This document shows, piece after piece, positions 57,021 to 64,000 of a stretch of DNA of 64,000 nt. Source of the stretch: Puccinellia tenuiflora (taxonomy: Eukaryota > Streptophyta > Magnoliopsida > Poales > Poaceae); NCBI GenBank assembly GCA_012064385.1, contig QRDG01000524.1, positions 957,094-1,021,093 of the forward strand, given 5' to 3'. Made by a program: the position numbers and the translations under genes. Positions within the stretch are counted from its first letter, which is position 1; each line of letters starts with the position of its first letter. The notes beneath the pieces were generated by a model. It ran no database searches, was not told the origin of the DNA, and saw only the letters and a list, made by a program, of their open reading frames with translations.

Positions 57021-60000
57021 ATGGGCAACGCCGGGAGCGCGCCGGAGCAGGCGAAGAAGGCGGAGGTCGACGGCGGCGCGGAGGGGGGCGGCCCGCCGGC
57101 GACGGTGCGGTTCTTCCCCAGCGCCGCGCAGCACACGGCGAGGCAGGCGCCGCCGATAAAGCTGGAGGAGGAGGACGTGCCGCCCCCGCCCGGCACCGCA
57201 GGCGAGGAGCAGGAGGACATGGCCCCCCGCAACCTCTGGCAGGTATGCCCCAAGTCCTCACCGCCGTCCGGCTCCCCGTCTCGCCGTTTGTTTACCCCAC
57301 TGCCGACCTAGAAATAAACCCCACCCAGAATCCATCCATGGCTTGCCTGCCGCGCTCCGACTCCTTGCTAGGTTTTGAGAAGGGAGGTGCCGACGTGCGG
57401 TCAGTTCATTCGATTCATAGTCTGTACCTGGGTTGTTGCTGTAGCCATCTCATTGTGGTTCAGTCTGAGAGTTATCCATACCGAACTGAACTGCACTGGA
57501 TAGGATCATAGGAGATACTTTTAGCTGGATCGACATTCGTGCTCGCCATTTTTTTTATTGCACATCAAGCTGTATAGTGCAAACAGAAAAGGACTATTAC
57601 TGAGAACTTATTTCCACAAAGCTTACAAGACTATTACTGTCATCATTTTCTGCATATCAAGCTGCACAGTCCCCCCTGATGCATCATTGTTATCATCTCC
57701 GAGAATATGTGCTTAATTTGCTATAAGGTCTTGGTTTTCGCTATTACTGAGATCTTATTTCCATAAAGCAGCTTGTGATTGCTCTAGTGTACATTGCGGA
57801 AATCGGGAAGAACTCGTGCTACTTGCGTTACGATATTTACAGTTGTTTAAAACTGTACTGTAGGCTGCCGTTTGGGTGTAAATTTGGGGCTCACACAATT
57901 CGTGCCTAAACAACAATTACTTTCTAGTGTGTCTGCTTGTTGAACCTGAAAACTGGGGAGTTTACCATCTCTGCTTCAGAAGTTGAACCTGGCAAGTGTA
58001 ATTTTTTTTATCATGAAAGGAAGCTTGCTCCCGATTTCCATTAGTAGAAACCTCAATGGGCTCAGACGGCTATATAGTCTGAAAACATGCCAAGTTCCTC
58101 GCTTTCTATATTCCCCACAAAACAGCAGTAATCCCCATAGTAGACAATCTTTTTTTGTCCCAACAAAGTTTGCTAACCATACATTGAAACGTTGCTCAGC
58201 ATCGGTGAATTGGCATTTGTAATGTTGATTCTGTAGTGTAATTTTCCCTTTACCTGATACTTTTTTTTGAACATAAAGGATCTACTGTATTAATACGTGG
58301 CAAGAGTTACATTGCAGCTTACAAAAGGACCCAGGAAAAAAAGGAAATAACAGCATGGTCCCTGGTCATATTCAGAAAGGACCTCTAACATAGATTTGGG
58401 AACGCAATCAGGTCCTTGCAGACGCTCGAACTCAACCTCATCGCCGCCGGGGACGCACCACTTGGGACGACGAGGGCGCCATGGCACACGACCACAACCA
58501 CCGAGCAACAGGGCCTCCGGAGTGGCTTGAAGCCTGGAGGTTGAAGATAGTGGCTTGCAAACAGCAGAGCCACGAGATGTTGCCCTTCGGCAAGAAGAGT
58601 CGCTGGCATGACGAAGACCGCCCATCCATCGCCACCGAGAGTACTCGTGCCGAGCGGCGTCGCTTCGCATCCAAGACCGACGAGAAGGAGCTCTGTAATG
58701 GCCGTCTTTCGGCCCATAGATGGGGAGACACCAAAGCCTCCCGGAATCAGCACAACAACCAAAGGTTCCTCCATATCCGCCTTCCTCCATGCCGATTGAG
58801 CTCTCCCCCTCGCCACCACGGCCGGCCGGAAGAGCAAAAGACAGAGAGAAACGCGCAAAGAGGAGGAGAACCCCTACCATGAACTCGAGCTTATTAAGGT
58901 AGCAGCGGACGAAGCTTGACGAGGAGGAATTCCACCATGGAGATCCAAGAAACAACAGACTTGCCCACTCCGGCAGTGTGCTCGACTCGCCACCAGGGTA
59001 GCTGCTGGACATCCCCATCTGCACACCATCCTTCTTCTCCTCCTCGCCACCTCGGCCGTCCAGGAGAAGCAAAGAAGCGCACATCAAGAGGATGCCAAGG
59101 CGCTTATTGAAGAGGGGAACCAACGGCCTGGCATCTCCGTCCTTCCTCCTCCTTGGAGACTTGACGAAGCACAAGTTGTTGGCGTGCTCGACGCCGCACC
59201 CAGACGCCGCACCCAGACGCCGGAGCCGCTGACCCTTGGGGCGGAGAAGACGGCAAAAAGCCATACGCCACGGAGGACAAGCCACCCACCTGGGCAAACC
59301 CTAACCTACTGCTGTACAAGGGCCAGCCTCCTCTCCCCTTCCCCCTCCGGCCGGCGAGGCCGCCGGAGGAGAGAGGAGCCGGAGATGGAGAGGCGACTCT
59401 CAAGAGATGAGGTGGAGAGAGAAAGAAAAGGGGGGGAAGTGCTGGTCCATCTGTCTTTCAAGTACCGCTAGAACTTCCCCTTTACTTGATACTAGATTTA
59501 GACATTTAGTAACCACTGCCCACTTTGAGGTCACTGGGGTTTGAAGAGATTACGTATCTCTGTGAGACATCGGTTGTTATGTTGTAGTCCGCTAGCTGGT
59601 TAACATAGAGACAATGATGATGCAAGTTCAGTAAGAACCTTTCATTTGGTTCATTTACTTGATGCGGCGCATATTACTGTTTTGTATCAATTGGTATTTA
59701 AAGCTGGGGACTTTACCATCACCGCTTCTCAAGCTGAGCATGGCAAGTGTCATGTTGATGTCTTTACTTGATATGCTGGCTTTAGTAATTATTAACCACT
59801 TTGAGATCACTGGGGTTTGAGGTGGTTAATTAGTAGTGTCTCTGAAGGTTCTGCGAGACATCAATCATTTGTTATGTTATCGTCCACCTACTGGTTAACA
59901 CGGAGACAGTGGTGATTTTAAGTTGACTGAGAAGCTTTGATTTGGTTCACCTTTTGACGCAGAGCATATTAGTGTTATCTATCAGTTAGTGTTTACTGTA

Positions 60001-60335
60001 TTAAGTTCAGATAAATCAGCAATATATTGCTGCAGTATCGTATCTGATATTGTGGTCATCCATCCATTAATTCATCTCTGTTAGATACTAACACGGTCAT
60101 GGTGCATATTTCTGCCAGTTTCAGGACAGCCTATCCTTTATTATTCCGTTTTCAGATGAACATTTTTGGTCATGGTGCTACAAAGTCTGATCAAGTGTCG
60201 TTTATTGTCTTTCTACTCTTGTAGGTCTATGCGCTCGGAGCATTCATCGTCCTGCGGTGGGGCTGGGCCAAGTGGAAGGAGAGCAAGGACAGAGACGACT
60301 CCGCGGATGGCCAGTCACCAGACGGGACGTCCTAG
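57021..60335 (+). CDS. Small single-pass membrane protein, two exons, 110 aa
   Basis: Exons are 57021-57242 and 60225-60335 with a 2,982-bp GT-AG intron at phase 0. The N-terminal 74 residues are soluble and low-complexity: MGNAGSAPEQAKKAEVDGGA, a proline-rich stretch, then the acidic KLEEEDVPPPPG. MAPRNLWQ runs into a single hydrophobic segment, VYALGAFIVLRWGWAKW, then a short charged tail (KESKDRDDSADGQSPDGTS). MGN at the start could allow N-myristoylation, though the following AGS does not settle it. I do not recognise a named family. The precise junction before the membrane segment and the conserved-looking QVYALGAFIVLRWGW support a real gene. The intron holds a 1.2-kb retroposon. Confidence 0.75.
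58261..59477 (-). mobile_element. Non-LTR retroposon with 15-bp target duplication
   Basis: CCCTTTACCTGATAC (58246-58260) and CCCTTTACTTGATAC (59478-59492) flank a 1.2-kb insertion. On the minus strand it ends in a short A-run (plus-strand T-run at 58261-58268). The poly(A) and long duplication indicate target-primed insertion in antisense to the host gene. A 335-aa open frame on the minus strand (58290-59297) shows no RT or other domain, and contains an internal degenerate repeat. It could be a 5'-truncated LINE, a large SINE-like element or a retropseudogene. Confidence 0.8.
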
Positions 60336-60404
60336 GTTCTGCTCCTCCAAGGAGGACCCGGCTCTGCTTCCAGCCTGAATGATTACCAGCAAAGTAGATG
60401 AAAT

Positions 60405-61450
60405 TTCTTTCATGGATCGATAGCAGCGACAATGAGATAATGATGATGTTATAGTGTCGCTATATCCATGTGATGAGAGAATTTTTCCCCATTATCGCTG
60501 CTGTGTAAAAACTGGATAATGCCTGTTTGCGCTTGATTTCGTAGCTGAGTGATCAATCTGCTTCCAGTCGTATTGTTCCTAGTTCCTTGTTTACGAGGTT
60601 TGTGCTGTTATGTGGTTGATGGACGTGCTGTGCTCGACAGTGATCATCGACTAAGTAATTACTGCACTGAAGTCATCATTATATTTGTCTATGGAAAACC
60701 TAGCTTTACCTAAATTTTCCAATACAAACTTCAGTAATAAAACCACATGTTTTGTTTCTTCCCATGTGCTAATTAACCAACCATAAACAGGAAATATTAG
60801 TGCGGATCCATGATCGAATCCATCAGGATTCAGGAACACAACAGCAGCTGCTAGAAACTAATCAACCATCAACCAAGAGCAGGTCATCCATCAGCTGCCA
60901 TGCACACGAAGAAACCACGAAGATGAATGTCGATAAAGTTTCTTTCATGGATCGATAGCAGCGACATGAGATGATGATGTTACAGTGTCGGTATATCCAT
61001 GTGATGAGAGAATTTTTTTCCCATTATCGTTGCTGTGTAAAAACTGGATAATTTGTGTTTGCGCATGATTTCGCATCTGAGTGATCAATCTGCTTCCAGT
61101 CGCATTGTTCCTAGTTCCTTGTTTACAAGGTTTGTGCTGCTATGTGATTGATGGACGTGCTGTGCTCGACATTGTGCATTGACTAACTACTAATTACTGC
61201 ACTTAGTTCATCATTATATTTGTCTATGGAAAACCTAGCTTTACATAAATTATCCAATATACAAACTGTAATTCAGTAGTAAAACCACATGTTTGTTTCT
61301 TCCCATGTGCTAATTAACCAACCAAGAACTGGAAATATTTGTGCAGATTCATGATCCAATCCATCAGGATTCAGGAACACAACAGCAGCTGCTACAGTAG
61401 TAACTAATTAACCAACTAAGAGCAGCTCAGCTGCCATGGACACGATCGAA
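60405..61450. repeat. 535-bp tandem duplication between two membrane-protein genes
   Basis: CTTTCATGGATCGATAGCAG (60407 and 60942), CCATGTGATGAGAGAATTTT, ATCAATCTGCTTCCAGTCG and TTCAGGAACACAACAGCAGC occur in both copies at a 535-bp offset, with about 90% identity. The first copy starts in the 3' UTR of the 110-aa protein gene. The second ends at the 3' edge of the 135-aa gene, so the two genes have near-identical 3' flanking sequence. Confidence 0.9.
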
Positions 61451-61452
61451 CC

Positions 61453-61964
61453 TCAACCCTCGACCGCCGATGGTCGTCCTCGTGCACTGCGACAGCAGCA
61501 ACAGACGGCGAGGCCGCCGGCCAGCACAGGGACGGCGACGGCCAGTATAACGCCGCCGGCGACGGCGATCACCCGGCCGCCGACGACCGGCCCCGCCTCG
61601 GGCGGGAGGTAGAAGTTGCCCAGCACCAGGTAGTAGATGCCGATGAACGACACGAAGTAAGCGACGGTAACGGCGACGAAGAGCGCGCCTTCGGGACGAG
61701 GACGCGCGTCGCTGCCGCTGCCGGGGTTTGCCGTCTCGTCGCCGCCGCCGTCCTCGAGGTCCCTATACTCCCTCCCCGCCGCCGCGAGCGGTTCTTCCTC
61801 CTCTTCCAGCGGGCCGGCTTGCTTCGTCCGGTAGAAGGTAGACCTGCAAAGAACTTGATTAGATCGATTTGCAAGAACAGGTAATTAAAGCTTGCAGGGA
61901 ATGGCGAATCTTTCTTTATTTTCATCGGTCGATGGATAGATCTCCACCTGAAAATCTTGGTCAT
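61453..61964 (-). CDS. Two-span membrane protein, two exons, 135 aa
   Basis: Exons in transcription order are 61964-61948 (only MTKIF plus two bases) and 61843-61453, with a 104-bp GT-AG intron, 408 nt in phase. The protein starts MTKIFRSTFYRTKQAGPLEE, then an acidic Gly-rich segment (EYRDLEDGGGDETANP). Two hydrophobic spans follow: LFVAVTVAYFVSFIGIYYLV, and VIAVAGGVILAVAVPVLAGG ending LAVCCCCRS. The cysteine cluster after the second span may be palmitoylated. I do not recognise the family. The tiny first exon makes the start less certain: the frame is also open from GTG at 61979, and ATG at 61653 would give only the C-terminal 66 residues. Confidence 0.62.
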
Positions 61965-62206
61965 CGCGACTCCGCGCACAAATCGAGGGAGAAGGATTGC
62001 CGTGATCTCCTGATTTTTTTTTCCCGGATTATTAGTTCAACTAGACTAGACGTGGGCAAAGTTAGTTTTTGCATGCGGCGCGGTAAGATGCGAGAAATTA
62101 GAGGGGGTTGTTTCGTACATTAGGTACCTAGAGAAGAGTTTAAACTACGCACGCACGCGAGAACGATCATCGCAGCAAATCTGGTAGAGCCCACTGTGTG
62201 AACTAA

Positions 62207-62697
62207 CGGTGTGTTCGGTTCTGGAATATGATGGAACGGAATGGAACGGTTCCGTTCCTAGGGACGATTGTTCCGTTCGGTTTCGGATGGGATGGAACGC
62301 ACTAGTTCCACCGGAGGGAATATTCCTCCAATATCCAGAACGCACCGGTCCGGCCGATTCGGCCGGACGAGGTGGAACGGCACAGTGTTTGCCTCTAATT
62401 AATCAAGTTTAACAATAATTAATCAAGTTTAGCAATAATTAATTAAGATTAAAAAAATAATTAATCAAGGTTAGGAATAATTAATCAAGTTTAGAAATAA
62501 TTAATCGAGTTTAGGAACAATTAATCGACATTAGGAATAATTCCATTCGCATCCCATTCCATTTCATTCTTCCCCATTTCAAAACCGAACGCAGGAATGG
62601 AATGGTTCCGTGACATTTTTTTGTCCAAACCGAACACACGGATGGAATGGTTCCGTGACAGTAGAATGGAATGGTTATTCTGGAACCGAACACACCC
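62207..62697. mobile_element. Tourist-like element with TAA duplication
   Basis: The left end CGGTGTGTTCGGTTCTGGAA and the reverse complement of the right end, GGGTGTGTTCGGTTCCAGAA, match at 18 of 20 positions. TAA flanks both sides (62204-62206 and 62698-62700). No coding sequence. The interior has an AT-rich array of about seven units of TAATTAATCAAGTTTAGGAA (62396-62545) and GGAATGGAATGG motifs. Confidence 0.88.
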
Positions 62698-62787
62698 TAA
62701 ACTACTGAGAACACCCAAAACTCTGGATTCAGGCAAAAACAAAGTTCTGCTAGTAGCACTTCCGATAGTTCTGGTAACATGTACTCC

Positions 62788-62975
62788 GGCACCGCGTTGT
62801 TTACCTTCTCCTCTTGCTTCCCTTGCTCCACTTGTGCACACTCCGGCCCGTGAGAAACCCAGCAACAAGAGTGGAACCGAAATCGAACATGGAAAGGGAC
62901 CTTCTTCTTCTGCTTGCCGCTACCGGACTTGGCGGGTTTGGAGGACGGCGGCGGGGCCTTCTCCTTCTTCGGGGC
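62788..62975 (-). pseudogene. RPS25: 40S ribosomal protein S25 fragment, broken
   Basis: The minus strand at 62975-62901 reads APKKEKAPPPSSKPAKSGSG KQKKK after an AG acceptor, the lysine-rich start of plant eS25, ending at a GT donor. The next block (62833-62788) gives KWSKG, then with a one-base loss KQEEKVNNAV. The acceptor before it reads AC instead of AG. The winged-helix body of S25 is missing, the sequence running into unrelated DNA beside the Tourist-like element. The ATG would need an upstream mini-exon that now lacks a normal donor. This is a truncated dead copy; ribosomal S25 itself is encoded elsewhere. Confidence 0.82.
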
Positions 62976-63061
62976 CTGCGATGACAGGCGAGCGGGGCGG
63001 GGGTCGGTACGCATCCCGGCTGCGGCTGTGGGTGGATAGACGAATCGGCCGGTGAGGTGCA

Positions 63062-63785
63062 CCTACCGGGAACTGAAGCACCGCGCGAGCCGAATCGCGG
63101 CGGCGCAGGCAGCCCCTCCACTCGCCGGAGACGACCCGCGGACGGAGTCCCTCCCCGGAGAAGACCCGCGGGTTGGAACCGCCTCCCTCTCCCTCCCTCC
63201 CGGGCTCGCCGAGGTGCGAGAGAGGTGTGACCCGTGGATGTCCGACCGGAGGTGCGCGACAGGCTCAACTCCCAGAGTCCCAGGAGTTATCCCGGTTGGG
63301 ATTGTTAGTTTTCCGGTGCGCCAGACAGATTGATGGTTGAGATTGACTGGGAAAATTAAAAGTTGAGATTCAATTTAGTTAAGCCCTACGAGTTTAAGGT
63401 TTGATTTAATTTTTTTGGTGATCTCACGCGAATCATGTGGGGAAAATTGGGAAATTATAATTCGGTCATTTTTTAAACTGCACGATGCCATGGCTTACTT
63501 CGGAATTGCAATCCAGTTTAACCCCAAATTTCTTTCCACTTAAATTTGGGCAACTAAACTAAGTAACCAACCTTTAGTTTTTTTTTCATAAAACCAAACG
63601 TCTCACTTCACGAGACCACGATAGACACAATTGCTTTAGGCTTAACTCCTTAGTGTCGCGCTAGTGCCTAGTAGCGGCATGCAAGGTACTTCGACCAACC
63701 CCTTCTCGTAGTCTCGCCTCACGCCACATCTCATATTCTCATCTCGATCTCCCTCGCCATTGTACAACTCTCGTCCCGTTATCCA
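63062..63785. other. Intergenic, no gene recognised
   Basis: 63062-63260 is GC-rich and could be the former 5' region of the RPS25 copy. The rest is AT-rich without features. Confidence 0.4.
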
Positions 63786-63788
63786 CTT

Positions 63789-64000
63789 TTTTAGATAAAA
63801 GGCAATAATGCCCAGCTTTAAATTAACAAAACTCAGAGTTTTACAATGGCAGTTACAGGCAGGGTGCAACGTTATGCACTTTCTCATCGATCCCGTCACA
63901 AATCTCGCCCCTAGGCCTCCGCCATGACTCCAACATTGATATTTCTACACCTGGGTGCCCGTTTTTATGACTGTATCCATTTGTGAGAACAACATGCGAG
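63789..64000 (-). mobile_element. LINE 3' end, running off the window
   Basis: The minus strand ends TTTGTTAATTTAAAGCTGGGC, then ATTATTGCCTTTTATCTAAAAAA. This closely matches the LINE tail at 48500-48612 and is typical of grass LINEs. The coding part would lie beyond the window's right edge. Confidence 0.75.

Noticed and set aside
58290..59297. 335-aa minus-strand frame as a host gene
   Set aside because: It lies wholly inside an insertion with target duplications and an A-tail. No domain, no promoter, low-complexity composition.

Overview
The window looks like nuclear DNA of a grass of the Triticeae type (wheat, Aegilops or barley relatives). Intron-containing plant genes with GC-rich first exons sit as small islands among nested transposable elements: a Gypsy LTR retrotransposon, LINEs, a CACTA element, a Stowaway MITE, PIF/Harbinger elements with TTA/TAA target duplications, and a hAT MITE. 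There is no bacterial, organellar or viral gene block. I could run no searches, so family assignments rest on reading the translations and motifs. Exon models were checked by hand for GT-AG borders and reading phase.

Layout. 0.3-4.7 kb: a dead F-box/LRR/FBD-type gene (minus) with a 5'-truncated LINE in its intron. 4.8-12.8 kb: transposons placed end to end. These are a hAT MITE with an exact 8-bp duplication, a roughly 5-kb region whose AT-rich repeat arms face each other around a frameshifted Exo70 copy, a TIR element, and a PIF/Harbinger-type element carrying a cationic amino acid transporter fragment. 12.8-19 kb: mostly noncoding, with MITEs, a 302-bp tandem repeat and microsatellites. 19.0-22.7 kb: an intact six-exon fatty acyl-CoA reductase (503 aa). 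23.4-26.2 kb: an intact nine-exon URH1-like nucleoside hydrolase (328 aa), convergent with it.

27.6-40.8 kb: a Tat-type Gypsy element with 574-577-bp LTRs, gag, protease, RT, two RNase H domains and integrase, disabled by frameshifts and a stop. Its 3' half carries an antisense gene of five exons whose phases join perfectly and which has its own TATA box. An N at 30704 separates two near-identical 347-bp stretches and probably marks an unmerged contig join. 40.8-43.0 kb: part of a second LTR element and a LINE 3' end. 43.5 kb: a small gene for a secreted cysteine-rich peptide. 43.8-48.6 kb: a degenerate LINE split by a 2.6-kb CACTA element that keeps a transposase N-terminus and a spliced Ulp1-like protease C-terminus. 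49.1-50.4 kb: a PIF/Harbinger derivative with a perfect 104-bp palindrome.

52.7-56.1 kb: an intact nine-exon UDP-apiose/UDP-xylose synthase (395 aa). 57.0-60.3 kb: a two-exon gene for a 110-aa single-pass membrane protein, with a 1.2-kb retroposon in its intron. 60.4-61.45 kb: a 535-bp tandem duplication. 61.45-61.96 kb: a 135-aa two-span membrane protein gene (minus). Then come a Tourist-like MITE, a broken RPS25 copy and a LINE tail at the end.

The intact genes act in unrelated processes (lipid or wax alcohol synthesis, nucleoside salvage, cell-wall nucleotide sugars), so this is not a functional cluster. The most unusual content is the spliced antisense gene in the retrotransposon, the two host-gene fragments held in adjacent transposon-like units, and the long palindrome.
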